Source: an uncultured Croceitalea sp. (GTDB lineage Bacteria > Bacteroidota > Bacteroidia > Flavobacteriales > Flavobacteriaceae). From it: a DNA stretch of 64,000 nucleotides. The first letter of the stretch is position 1. Every line of letters starts with the position of its first letter. A model generated the notes under the pieces. The model was given only the letters and a program-made list of their open reading frames with translations, was not told the DNA's origin and did no database searches. Of this stretch, positions 36,766 through 46,341 are shown in pieces. The position numbers were made by a program, and so were the translations under genes. The stretch covers positions 124,001-188,000 of the forward strand of contig CANMOV010000002.1 of assembly GCA_947499565.1 (NCBI GenBank), given 5' to 3'.

Positions 36766-39192
36766 ATGTTCAAGCTTTTTCTCAAAATCGCAACAAGGTA
36801 TTTACTTAAAAATAAGTTATACTCTTTTATAAATATTTTTGGCTTGGCTATTGGCGTAGCATCGTTCATACTTATCATGCTGTATGTAAATTATGAGCGT
36901 AGTTATGATACATTCGAAGGCTCAGAAAATGTCTACAGGCCTTATATGGATTATTTAGAGGGAGATACCTTTGCTCCTGGTGATGCTATGACCTATAATC
37001 TTTCGGGACCGACGCTTAAAGAGAAATTTCCAGAGGTGCTAGATTATGTGCGGTTCTATTATTTTGAAAAACTGACTTTTAAAGTGGGGGATAGAATATT
37101 GGAACAGCCTTTAGGCTCGTTGTCAGATGCATCCTATTTTGATATTTTTAATTATCCACTGTTAAAAGGAAATAAAGAGACAGTTCTTGCAGAACCTTAT
37201 TCTATTGTCCTTTCAAAATCATTTGCGCAAAAACTTTTTGGTAATGAAAATCCTTTGCAAAAAACAATTTCTGCTTTTCAAGACGGTCGAGAAGCGGTAT
37301 TAACCGTTACGGGAATAATGGAAGACGTTCCCAAAACTGCGCACTATAGAAATTCCTTTTTAATTTCTTACGAGACGGAGAAAACTTGGACAGATTGGGG
37401 GCCACGAGCACATGAACTCAACTGGAATATGAATAATTACTATACCTATATAAAGGTAGCTCCAAATACTAATGCTGCGCTGCTACGCCAAAAGATAATT
37501 GATAGCGATATTGAAGAAGACACAGAAGAACGTCACAATATAGAGGCTATAGAAAGTATTCATTTATATTCTAACAAGCCTTACGAGGTATCTGCTAATG
37601 GTAGTGTAACGCGAATCAAATTTTTATCGGCTATTGCCTTTATTATTCTTATTCTTTCTTGGTTAAATTATGTAAACCTTTCTACTACAAAATCTATGGA
37701 GAGGGCAAAGGAGGCTGGCATAAGAAAAGTTGCAGGAGCAAAAAAATCGCAGTTAATTATCCAATCCTTAGTAGAGTCGGTTTTGCTCAATTTTATTGCT
37801 ATAACAATAGCGCTGAGCATAGTTTTAATTTTGTTACCCATTTATAACAATATTACGGGCACAGACCTTAGTCTTAATCTAAAAAGTCTTATTGGTTTCC
37901 TACCTTACTTTGCATTCATTCTTTTAGGCATGATAGCAGCAGGGCTTTATCCGGCACTTTTACTAAGTAGCTATTCGCCTGCGAAGGCACTAAAAGGAAA
38001 AATTAGAACCTCAACCCAGGGCCTTACTATTAGAAAAGGACTTATTGTAACGCAATTTTTAGCTACTATAATTTTATTAGTTGGTACTCTGGTGGTTACT
38101 AAGCAAATAAACTTTTTAGAAAGCCAGCCCATAGGAGCTGATGTTAATCAAACTATAGCACTCCGCGGAGAAGTAGTTACAAGTAAAGCTGATTCTTTGG
38201 TAGTTAATGATTTTAAGGTTTTAAAAGAAGAACTTAAGACTATGCCATTTATTAAAAAGACGGCCATTGCACAAACCTATCCTGGTGATAGTTTTGATAA
38301 TCTTTCATCTACAAGAGGAATTATGTTGCCTGATGGACGAAAAGAGGATGAGAAAATATTTTACAGCTATCATGCGCAACCAGATTATTTTGACTTGATA
38401 GGATTTGAATTCTTGGCGGGAGGGACATTTCTCCCATCATCAGATTGGGAAGGCAATCAAGTTGTGGTCAATGAAACTTTCTTAAGGACTATGGGTATTT
38501 CCTCCCCTGATGAAATTCTCAATAAAACTATTAGTTTCTGGGGTAATAATGACTGGAGGGTTACCGGAGTAATTAAAGATTACTATCATTTTGGATTAAA
38601 GAGTCCTGTCTTGCCTATGGTAATTCGTTATCAAAAACAGGTGAGTAACCTTTTGGTAAAACTAGATGCTTCAGCTACTTCTACAGCTGGGTTTGGGTCT
38701 GCGATAGGTCAAATAAAAACTAAATGGAAACAAGTATTTCCTCAGAGTACATTTAACTATACGTTTTTAGATCAAAAGTTTGAAGCCCAATATGAACAGG
38801 ATAAGGAATTTAAATCAGCCTTTCAAATCTTCACTTTTCTTGCAATAATTATTGCATCTATGGGTCTTTTTGGGCTTACTTCTTATACCGTAGTTCAGCG
38901 TAAAAAAGAAATCGGTATCCGGAAAGTGAATGGTGCTACAATAACCCAAGTACTTACGCTTTTAAATAAAGATTTTGTAAAATGGGTAGCTTTTGCATTT
39001 GTCATTGCCGTACCAGTTTCTTGGTATGCCATGAATCAATGGTTAGAAGGCTTTACCTATAGAACAACACTTAGCTGGTGGGTGTTTGCCCTTGCGGGAA
39101 TTTCGGCGTTGTTTATTGCTTTGATAACAGTAAGCTGGCAAAGTTTCCAAGCTGCTATTACCAATCCGGTAGAATCTTTGAGGGATGAATAA
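36766..39192 (+). CDS. MacB/FtsX-type ABC permease 11 of 12
   Basis: 808 residues; first gene of the third unit. N-terminus MFKLFLKIATRYLLKNKLYS departs from the KIAWR form. Contact motifs AKEAGIRKVAGA and KKEIGIRKVNGA: Val/Leu positions before the final Gly-Ala are replaced by Ala and Asn. The tail is NPVESLRDE, so the KSLRTE end is changed at two positions. Together with permease 12 and ATPase 2 it forms a sub-branch that may work with its own motor. Confidence 0.92.
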   Translation: MFKLFLKIATRYLLKNKLYSFINIFGLAIGVASFILIMLYVNYERSYDTFEGSENVYRPYMDYLEGDTFAPGDAMTYNLSGPTLKEKFPEVLDYVRFYYFEKLTFKVGDRILEQPLGSLSDASYFDIFNYPLLKGNKETVLAEPYSIVLSKSFAQKLFGNENPLQKTISAFQDGREAVLTVTGIMEDVPKTAHYRNSFLISYETEKTWTDWGPRAHELNWNMNNYYTYIKVAPNTNAALLRQKIIDSDIEEDTEERHNIEAIESIHLYSNKPYEVSANGSVTRIKFLSAIAFIILILSWLNYVNLSTTKSMERAKEAGIRKVAGAKKSQLIIQSLVESVLLNFIAITIALSIVLILLPIYNNITGTDLSLNLKSLIGFLPYFAFILLGMIAAGLYPALLLSSYSPAKALKGKIRTSTQGLTIRKGLIVTQFLATIILLVGTLVVTKQINFLESQPIGADVNQTIALRGEVVTSKADSLVVNDFKVLKEELKTMPFIKKTAIAQTYPGDSFDNLSSTRGIMLPDGRKEDEKIFYSYHAQPDYFDLIGFEFLAGGTFLPSSDWEGNQVVVNETFLRTMGISSPDEILNKTISFWGNNDWRVTGVIKDYYHFGLKSPVLPMVIRYQKQVSNLLVKLDASATSTAGFGSAIGQIKTKWKQVFPQSTFNYTFLDQKFEAQYEQDKEFKSAFQIFTFLAIIIASMGLFGLTSYTVVQRKKEIGIRKVNGATITQVLTLLNKDFVKWVAFAFVIAVPVSWYAMNQWLEGFTYRTTLSWWVFALAGISALFIALITVSWQSFQAAITNPVESLRDE

Positions 39193-39236
39193 ATAAACAT
39201 CAAAACTTTTTGAGCCATAACCATAAAACTTGAAAA

Positions 39237-41615
39237 ATGTTAAAACATAATTTATTACTGTATTTGAGAAGTATTAAAAAACACAAAAGCAGTTTTTTAA
39301 TCAATTTGGTTGGATTGTCTACTGGATTAGCTTGTGTCCTATTGGTTTATCTATGGGTAGCTGATGAACTGGACAAGGATAAATTTCATGAAAATGATGA
39401 ACAACTCTACCAAGTACGCAGAAACGTACCTATTGGGCAAGGAGCAATAGGCACTTTTAGTTCAAATTCCAGTTTAATGCTCACAGCGCTACAAGAAGAA
39501 GTTCCTGAAGTTGAAATGGCAACTGCTGTTTTTGAAATTGATAACAAGGTGAGATTGGAAACTGAAGAAAAGAAACTGACTGCGATAGGTAATATGGCAA
39601 GTGAAGACTTTTTTAAAGTATTTTCTTTCCCTTTAATTTCAGGAGATAAGCATACGGTTTTGTCAGACGTGAGTTCCGTTGTAATTTCTTCTGAACTTGC
39701 TACTAATTTTTTTGGTCAAGACCTTGACCCCATTGGAAAAACACTTTCCATAAAAGTGGGCGAAGAAAATATTGATGCAGTTTTCACGATTACTGGTGTT
39801 TTTGAAATACCTAAAAACTCATCTGAAAAATTCGATTTTCTTTTGCCCTATAAAACCTTTTTAAAACATAGAGATCCTGATAATATTGCATGGTACAGCA
39901 ACAGTTCCAGCGTCTATGCACTTTTGGTTCCCAAAACGGATATCAACGCCTTCAATCAAAAAATGGCAGATTTCGTAGCAAAACGCAATAAATATCTAAA
40001 AGGAGAACAGGTGCTCTTCACCAAATATAGCAACAACTACCTTAGAGGACGCTATGAAAACGGGAAACAATCAGGTGGCCGAATTACCTACGTAATTTTA
40101 TTTTCAATTGTAGCGCTGTTTGTACTTGCTATAGCCTGTATTAATTTTATGAACCTATCAACAGCAAGAGCATCCCGTAGATTAAAAGAAGTAGGTGTTA
40201 AAAAAGCGGTTGGAGCTAACAGAAAATCGTTGATTTTTCAATTTCTTTCAGAGGCTTTGCTTTTGTCATTCTTTTCATTGATTTGTGCTTGTCTTGTAGT
40301 GGGACTTTTAATGCCTTGGTTTAATACCCTTACAGGAAAGGAACTTAACTTTGTTTTAGAAGGTGAAATAATCCTGTCTATTGTTCTAATTACATTACTT
40401 ACAGGTTTAATTGCCGGTAGTTATCCAGCTTTATACCTAACCAAATTTAAGGCCGTAAAAGTATTGAAAGGAAAAATTGAGACTTCGTTTGGTGAACTTT
40501 TTGTTCGTAAAGGCTTGGTCATTTTTCAATTTTGCATTTCAATTTTATTGATAGTAGCGGTGAGTGTTATTTATATGCAGTTGGATTATATACAATCCAA
40601 AAACCTAGGTTTTAATAAAGACAATGTACTGGTTTTTGATAGACAAGATGCGCTCATTAATACTATGGAAGTTTTTCTTGAAGAAGCCAGACAATTGCCT
40701 GGAGTAGTAAGTACCTCCTATATGCAAGGAGGAATGACCAATTTTAGTAATTCCTCACGAGGGCATACTTGGCCCGGTCAAAGCGAAGAAGATAAAGAAA
40801 TAACTTTTAGGCATGCCCATGTGGGCCCCGAATTTATAGAGACCATGGGGATAGCAATGAAAGAAGGACGCTCCTATATAAATGAACAACCTGATAACGA
40901 TTCCAAAATCATATTAAATGAAACTGCTGTTAAAGTAATGGGGCTTAAAAATCCAATTGGAACCGTAATCAATATGCGGGGGCCTAATAGAGAGATAATA
41001 GGAGTGGTCAAAGATTTTAATATCCAATCCGTATACAATGAAATTGCCCCTATGGCGCTGCTTTGTAGAACAGAGTGGGTAAGTAATCTTGTAGTAAAAA
41101 TAAAAGCGGGAGAAGAAAAAACGGCTATAGCTGGACTTACTAAGCTTTATGCCAAATTTAATCCAGGTTTAGACTTTGATTTTCGTTTTTTAGATAATCA
41201 ATACCAACTACTTTACCTAGCAGAACAACGTGTGGCAACCTTGTCTAAATATTTTGCGGGGATGGCCATATTAATCTCTTGTTTAGGACTTTTTGGATTG
41301 GCAGCTTTTACAGCAGAAAGGCGACGAAAAGAAATAAGTATTCGCAAAGTACTAGGACAAAGTACGAGTCAGGTAACAATTATGCTTTCCAGTGAATTTG
41401 TGAAACTGGTTCTTATTTCAATACTAATTACGATACCTATTGCGTATTTACTAGCTACAGATTGGCTTTCTCAATTTGCTTATAAAATTTCATTGCATGC
41501 AGGCTACTTTTTAGGTGCCGGAATAGTTGCTTTATTGGTTGCAATACTTACAGTGGGCAGTCAGGCAATACGAGCTGGAAATAAAAACCCTATAAGTGCG
41601 CTAAGAGAAGAATAA
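39237..41615 (+). CDS. MacB/FtsX-type ABC permease 12 of 12
   Basis: 792 residues. N-terminus MLKHNLLLYLRSIKKHKSSF, the most divergent start of the set. Contact motifs LKEVGVKKAVGA (Lys for the usual Arg) and RKEISIRKVLGQ. The tail NPISALREE differs from the common NPVKSLRTE. It is 65 bp upstream of ATPase 2, with a palindrome in the gap. Like permease 11, its altered tail goes with a local, altered ATPase, which is suggestive of a matched pair. Confidence 0.92.
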   Translation: MLKHNLLLYLRSIKKHKSSFLINLVGLSTGLACVLLVYLWVADELDKDKFHENDEQLYQVRRNVPIGQGAIGTFSSNSSLMLTALQEEVPEVEMATAVFEIDNKVRLETEEKKLTAIGNMASEDFFKVFSFPLISGDKHTVLSDVSSVVISSELATNFFGQDLDPIGKTLSIKVGEENIDAVFTITGVFEIPKNSSEKFDFLLPYKTFLKHRDPDNIAWYSNSSSVYALLVPKTDINAFNQKMADFVAKRNKYLKGEQVLFTKYSNNYLRGRYENGKQSGGRITYVILFSIVALFVLAIACINFMNLSTARASRRLKEVGVKKAVGANRKSLIFQFLSEALLLSFFSLICACLVVGLLMPWFNTLTGKELNFVLEGEIILSIVLITLLTGLIAGSYPALYLTKFKAVKVLKGKIETSFGELFVRKGLVIFQFCISILLIVAVSVIYMQLDYIQSKNLGFNKDNVLVFDRQDALINTMEVFLEEARQLPGVVSTSYMQGGMTNFSNSSRGHTWPGQSEEDKEITFRHAHVGPEFIETMGIAMKEGRSYINEQPDNDSKIILNETAVKVMGLKNPIGTVINMRGPNREIIGVVKDFNIQSVYNEIAPMALLCRTEWVSNLVVKIKAGEEKTAIAGLTKLYAKFNPGLDFDFRFLDNQYQLLYLAEQRVATLSKYFAGMAILISCLGLFGLAAFTAERRRKEISIRKVLGQSTSQVTIMLSSEFVKLVLISILITIPIAYLLATDWLSQFAYKISLHAGYFLGAGIVALLVAILTVGSQAIRAGNKNPISALREE

Positions 41616-41633
41616 AAATGAATTTACAACAGC

Positions 41634-41660
41634 CCTGTCAGGTCTTAAAGACCTGATAGG
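41634..41660. repeat. REP-like hairpin between permease 12 and ATPase 2
   Basis: CCTGTCAGGTC and GACCTGATAGG form an 11-bp stem (one G-T pair) around TTAAA. No U-tract follows, so it is more likely a dispersed flavobacterial palindrome than a terminator. Being inside an apparent operon, it could stabilise upstream mRNA or lower ATPase 2 output. Confidence 0.5.
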
Positions 41661-41680
41661 CTCAAAAACAAACGGAAACT

Positions 41681-42343
41681 ATGCTATTACAACTTAACAA
41701 TATTTTCAAATGGGTTAACTCTGGTGGCCAACGAATTTTTTTACTAAAGGATATAAACCTTCAGGTTGAAGAAGGGGAATTTATATCTATTATGGGGCCG
41801 TCGGGTTCAGGGAAATCTACCCTGCTAAATGTTATAGGAATGTTAGATGGGTTCGATGAAGGTGAATATAATTTTCTGCATGAGTCCGTTCATACGCTTA
41901 AAGAAAAACACAGGTCTAATCTTTATAAAGAATACATTGGTTTCGTATTCCAGTCGTATCACTTGCTGGATGAATTAACGGTGCAGGAAAATCTTGAAAT
42001 GCCTTTGCTTTATAAAAAATTTAAAGGCTCTGAACGTAAAGCTATGGTAGCAGATATGTTAGATCGCTTTAATATTGTTGGTAAAAAAGATTTGTTTCCT
42101 GCCCAGCTAAGTGGCGGGCAACAGCAGTTAGTGGGTGTGGCTCGAGCTTTGATTGCAAGTCCTAAATTAATTCTAGCAGATGAACCTACAGGGAATCTAA
42201 ATTCTAGCCAGAGTGAAGAGATAATGGAACTTTTTAAACAACTTAATCAAGAAGGAGTAACAATTATTCAGGTAACCCATTCGGAGCAAAATGCTGCCTA
42301 TGGTTCACGTGTTATTAATTTATTGGATGGTAGAATGATATAA
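41681..42343 (+). CDS. MacB/LolD-type ABC transporter ATPase 2, with altered signature and D-loop
   Basis: 220 residues. Intact parts: Walker A GPSGSGKS (39-46), Q91, Walker B LILADEP with E168, and H200. Altered parts: the signature is LSGGQQQLV (143-151), with Leu150 in place of the usual Arg, and the D-loop is NLN (172-174), with Asn174 instead of Asp. Catalytic residues remain, so it is probably active, but cross-talk between the two sites of the dimer may differ from ATPase 1. It closes the third unit after permeases 11 and 12 and converges on the secretion operon with a 28-bp gap. Confidence 0.93.
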   Translation: MLLQLNNIFKWVNSGGQRIFLLKDINLQVEEGEFISIMGPSGSGKSTLLNVIGMLDGFDEGEYNFLHESVHTLKEKHRSNLYKEYIGFVFQSYHLLDELTVQENLEMPLLYKKFKGSERKAMVADMLDRFNIVGKKDLFPAQLSGGQQQLVGVARALIASPKLILADEPTGNLNSSQSEEIMELFKQLNQEGVTIIQVTHSEQNAAYGSRVINLLDGRMI

Positions 42344-42371
42344 AATTGAAACTGTTCCTTCTTAGTATAGG

Positions 42372-42884
42372 TTATTGGATACTTTGGATAAATACAGTAG
42401 CGGTCAATATTGTTTTTCGTCTTTTAAAGTCTCGTTCTTTTTTAAATGCAATATGATTTACTTCTCCGTAAGTGCCATTTTTTTCCAAGTTGTGGACTAG
42501 TTTAAGTAGGTTGAGAAATGTACCCTCTATAGTAAAATTATAGGTTAGCAATTTTGAATTATCCAAGGTGCTTTGATGCGGAGCCTTAAATTCTTTTATC
42601 TTAATTTCCAATCTTTCGGATTCTACATTCAGTATTCGCAATAGGTCATTTTCTAAAGAAGTATCCGTTAAATTTAACTTAGTTAGTATAGAGTCATAAT
42701 AAGCTTGCTTTTGAGCCAGTAGCAGCAATTGTGCGGAAATATTACTTGTAAGATTGCTATCCGCTTTGGCCGCTCTATATTGTTTTCTTAGCGTAAGCGT
42801 GTTGGATATTGCTAAATAATAAGACAAAAACCCTAATAGTAGGACTACCCCAATAAACCAGAAAAAACGATTCTTACTATTCAT
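42372..42884 (-). CDS. PilO/GspM-like inner-membrane protein
   Basis: 170 residues: one N-terminal membrane helix (about 8-27), a coiled coil (about 30-85), and a periplasmic ferredoxin-like end with FTIEGTFLNLLKLVHNLEK, a typical PilO-like segment. It would dimerise with the GspL/PilN-like protein encoded just upstream and link the inner-membrane platform to the secretin. The start overlaps the previous gene by 8 bp. It is the last gene of the minus-strand operon. Confidence 0.7.
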   Translation of the reverse strand: MNSKNRFFWFIGVVLLLGFLSYYLAISNTLTLRKQYRAAKADSNLTSNISAQLLLLAQKQAYYDSILTKLNLTDTSLENDLLRILNVESERLEIKIKEFKAPHQSTLDNSKLLTYNFTIEGTFLNLLKLVHNLEKNGTYGEVNHIAFKKERDFKRRKTILTATVFIQSIQ

Positions 42885-44091
42885 GGGTTATAATTTTTAA
42901 TGTAAAATTAGAACTAGCGTTTGTTCCAAAATTATAATCTGTTGTTTCTACTTTATCCACCCAATCTAAATTTTCTATAGCTTCTATCCATGCAGAAAAT
43001 GCTTCAGAGTTAGATGTTGCGCCAGAAATAAGAATAGTACCAGAATCTAGTTCAATAGGTTTTAAATTTCTTACGGGTTTTAAAAGAGGTTGATAGTTTA
43101 GCTCAACTAACAGTATCGATTCGGGGATACTTTTAGCAATATCATCTACGAAGAATGTAGCTGAAGAATTTTGATTTGACAAGATAGATCCAACCTTTCT
43201 TTCTTTTTCATCCACCATCTTCTTTAGGTTAGTTAATCTGTTTTTACTAATAGCATTAGCATTCGCATCTTGATTGGTTTGCTCCAAACTGTCAAAATAA
43301 AAATTGAACACAAAAAAGTTGACTAACAGTATGGTCAAGAATGCTGCGATAGTTGGCCATAACAATACTCGAAATCGCCTATCATATTTAAAATTATTTC
43401 CTAGTTGTAGAAATGAATCGCTATAGTTAGTATGTATTGTGTTGCTGTCTAGTAGTTTAGATAAGACACCTGAAAAACTTAATAACGAGATACTTTTAAC
43501 ACTTAATCCATTAACTGAATAAATTTGATTTTCAATTTTTTCAGAATTTAGTTCAAGCTTTTCATTTTGCTCGCTGGAATCAAAAAAAGATAAGGTATTT
43601 GTATTGGTATGAATTGTTTTGTTAGAAAGATAATTTAGCGAATAGGATAAGGCAGAAAGCCCTAAAAAATAATTCACAACATATATTCCTTCTTTTTTAA
43701 ATTTACTAAGTAAATCATCTACTCTTATTTTTTCAATAATTGCCAAGTAGTGAAAATTTCTAAACGCAGTTGCATTAAAATAGAATCTGTCAAAGTCTAG
43801 ACTAGGAAAAGCGTTGTTTATTAAATCTTCTTGATTATTATTTGTTTTTTTTGATACAAGCTTATCTAATACGTCTTTAGAATTAATACTAAGGTAAACG
43901 GGTATTCTTCGATTTATTAATTCTAACAACTGCTCCCATGTATTTACTTGGGATTCACTTATGATAATAAGTTCTTTTTTTGTTTTATGTAAATGTGTAA
44001 GTTGAAAAAAAGTAACCTCATCCTTATCGTAGATTTCTATGCCATAGAAATCATTTCCAATATCAAGGTATGATTTTAGATTTTTGAACAC
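42877..44091 (-). CDS. GspL-like protein (PilM plus PilN fused)
   Basis: 404 residues. Residues 1-235 look like a degenerate actin-like cytoplasmic domain of the PilM/GspL kind (begins LDIGNDFYGIEIY). One membrane helix lies at about 244-264. The periplasmic part has a coiled coil and a ferredoxin-like end (GTILISGATSNSEAFSAWIE). Start GTG at 44091 overlaps the secretin stop (TAGTG), indicating coupled translation. It would connect the GspE ATPase to the periplasmic machinery. Assignment rests on architecture and operon position. Confidence 0.65.
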   Translation of the reverse strand: MFKNLKSYLDIGNDFYGIEIYDKDEVTFFQLTHLHKTKKELIIISESQVNTWEQLLELINRRIPVYLSINSKDVLDKLVSKKTNNNQEDLINNAFPSLDFDRFYFNATAFRNFHYLAIIEKIRVDDLLSKFKKEGIYVVNYFLGLSALSYSLNYLSNKTIHTNTNTLSFFDSSEQNEKLELNSEKIENQIYSVNGLSVKSISLLSFSGVLSKLLDSNTIHTNYSDSFLQLGNNFKYDRRFRVLLWPTIAAFLTILLVNFFVFNFYFDSLEQTNQDANANAISKNRLTNLKKMVDEKERKVGSILSNQNSSATFFVDDIAKSIPESILLVELNYQPLLKPVRNLKPIELDSGTILISGATSNSEAFSAWIEAIENLDWVDKVETTDYNFGTNASSNFTLKIITHE

Positions 44092-46337
44092 TAGTAGATA
44101 ACTGTTGGTTTTATAAGAATAGTAAGCTTTTGTTTAGAATCCTCTCTTTTTCGCTTGCTAAAAAGCCATTTAATAACCGGTATTCTCGCCAAAAATGGAA
44201 CACCGCTACCAGAGTCATTTTTCACTTTTTCTTCTAAGCCCCCTAGAACTGCTAAATCTTGATTCTGCATTCTTATAATGGAACTAAACTCTCTGGAAGT
44301 TAAACCAGGTGGAGCATCTTCATCGATACGTTCTCCATTAAAATCTGACTGAATAACGTTAATATCTAAAGTTACTTGCCCATTTCCTGAGACCAAAGGT
44401 TTTATGCTCACAGCAAGCTCAGCATCAATAGGTTGAAAATTTCTAATCTCAGACGTTGTTGGAATTTGAGAGCCAAAAAAGTTTTGACTGGTAACTACAT
44501 AATACGTAGTTTCTCCAATAGATAGGTTTGCTCTATGCCCATTTAGGGTCGAAAGTTTGGGGGTAGATCTAATTTTGATATTCCCATTTTGTTCCATTGC
44601 TTTTATGGTAGCAAAAAATTCTGGAACAACTTTGCCAATATTAAAGGATCCAAAACCATCAAAACCTCCAATGATTTTATTTACCGTTTTTGATCCAAGC
44701 GTTAAATCGGTCTCTGGGAAAACACTTCCTTGTGTTTTTACTTCTTCGTCACCTATACCCCAGCTAATACCTGTTTCTACAGTAGCAGATTTTCTAACTT
44801 CTATTAACATTACTTCAATAAGAATAACGGGAACAGGTTTGTCAATCTTTTTAATAAAATTTTTAAAGCGATTTATTTTTGCTGCTGGCCCACTTATTAG
44901 AAAGCTATTCAATTCAAAGTCTACCTTAATGTCTAAATCAGCGACTACTTCTTGGGGAAGAATATTCACTATAGCTTCGGCATTAGAGGAATAATTATTA
45001 CCGAATTGAGATTGTTGGGTATTAATTCTTCTTGAGTTATTTAGGTTAGTATTCTGTCCAAAACCTGATTGATTGTTACCAAATGTTCCTTGCCCTTGAA
45101 AACCGCTTCCCAAATAATTCACATTACCACCTATGGTTCTTCCTGCTGATCTTCCAGAACTAGCATTTTGCATAGGATCGCCTAACAACTCTACTGATCT
45201 GTGCATCATTTGTACTACCTCTAGTTTGCGTACACTTAGTTGATCTTCGGTTCCAAAAAAGTAGATGTTATTTTCCTTTTTAAAAGTAAAACTTTTGGCA
45301 GCAGTTGTATTCTGAGTCTGATTATTTCTTGAGCTGCTTTGTGTTCTGTTTTGCGTTCTACTTTGATTCGTAGTTGTTGGATTGGCTTGCAGGTTTGTGC
45401 TTGGAGCGAAAGAGCTTTTGCTTTCAAAAATTTTAGTTAATAGTTCATCATAGTAAATCTGAGTAGCTTTAAAAGTAACGTTCCCAGCTTCTGTAAGTGG
45501 TGTTGCAGTATAGACATCCAAATCTAGTTCGCGGCTAATTTCATGGACAACATTTGCAATAGGAACTTCATTAAAATCAACATTTAAAATTCTATTAATG
45601 GAGTCTGTTACGGTATAGCTAAAATTATTGTTAAAACCTATTCTGTTCCGCGAATTATTCCCATTTTCTCCATCAATTGCATTCCTGTCAAAAAGATAAA
45701 ACCCATCTCTAGATTTGGAATAAATTAGATTGTTTGTTTTTGCCAATTTTTCCATGGCCAAATCAAAAGGGACATCCTTTATATAAAAAGTTAATGGGAT
45801 ATTCTCCATACCAGAATTATAGAGCAAGTTTTGCCCAGATATTTCAATAATTTTTCGAAAAGATTTTTCTAAGGGATCATTTTTTAAATCCATAGAAATT
45901 AAATTATTTAAAACATCAAAACCTGCAGTAACTTCCTTTTCTGGAATAATTTTAGGCGGAGTTGTGTATTCTTTTATAGATATAATGTTTCCAGTGAAAT
46001 CTATATCTAATCGGTATTCCTTGCACAAAAAAATCAGTAAATCGGCTACAGAAACATTGGAAAAATTGTTTACAATACTAAGATTCTGAAGGCTTGGGGC
46101 CACATTTAAGTTTAGCTTATGCACATTAGCTACTGCTAGGAGAAAGTTAGAAAGAGGAGAACTATTAACATTAATATCTAGCTTAAGATTTTCGGATAGT
46201 CCAGCATTATCTACTGCTAGACTTTCCAGTTTATTTTGAATAGCTAGTATTCTATTAGATTCTTTGGTTTCTTCATTAATTTGAGCGAATCCAAAAACAG
46301 AAATTAAAAGTAAAACAAACAGTATTTTATTCTTCAT
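44091..46337 (-). CDS. Secretin, GspD/PilQ family
   Basis: 748 residues. Signal peptide 1-18 (ends GFA). Several STN/N-domain-like repeats follow (LLIFLCKEYRLDIDF; VPFDLAMEKLAKTNNLIYS; VPIANVVHEISRELDLDVY). There are two Asn/Gln/Ser-rich linkers (about 308-345 and 390-450), a KH-like N domain ending KKIDKPVPVILIEVMLIEV, and the C-terminal secretin barrel with QDLAVLGGLEEKVKND and VPFLARIPVIKWLFS. It forms the outer-membrane pore of a type II secretion or type IV pilus machine. The Asn-rich linkers are longer than usual for the family. No pilotin gene is visible nearby. Confidence 0.93.
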   Translation of the reverse strand: MKNKILFVLLLISVFGFAQINEETKESNRILAIQNKLESLAVDNAGLSENLKLDINVNSSPLSNFLLAVANVHKLNLNVAPSLQNLSIVNNFSNVSVADLLIFLCKEYRLDIDFTGNIISIKEYTTPPKIIPEKEVTAGFDVLNNLISMDLKNDPLEKSFRKIIEISGQNLLYNSGMENIPLTFYIKDVPFDLAMEKLAKTNNLIYSKSRDGFYLFDRNAIDGENGNNSRNRIGFNNNFSYTVTDSINRILNVDFNEVPIANVVHEISRELDLDVYTATPLTEAGNVTFKATQIYYDELLTKIFESKSSFAPSTNLQANPTTTNQSRTQNRTQSSSRNNQTQNTTAAKSFTFKKENNIYFFGTEDQLSVRKLEVVQMMHRSVELLGDPMQNASSGRSAGRTIGGNVNYLGSGFQGQGTFGNNQSGFGQNTNLNNSRRINTQQSQFGNNYSSNAEAIVNILPQEVVADLDIKVDFELNSFLISGPAAKINRFKNFIKKIDKPVPVILIEVMLIEVRKSATVETGISWGIGDEEVKTQGSVFPETDLTLGSKTVNKIIGGFDGFGSFNIGKVVPEFFATIKAMEQNGNIKIRSTPKLSTLNGHRANLSIGETTYYVVTSQNFFGSQIPTTSEIRNFQPIDAELAVSIKPLVSGNGQVTLDINVIQSDFNGERIDEDAPPGLTSREFSSIIRMQNQDLAVLGGLEEKVKNDSGSGVPFLARIPVIKWLFSKRKREDSKQKLTILIKPTVIY

Positions 46338-46341
46338 TTAA

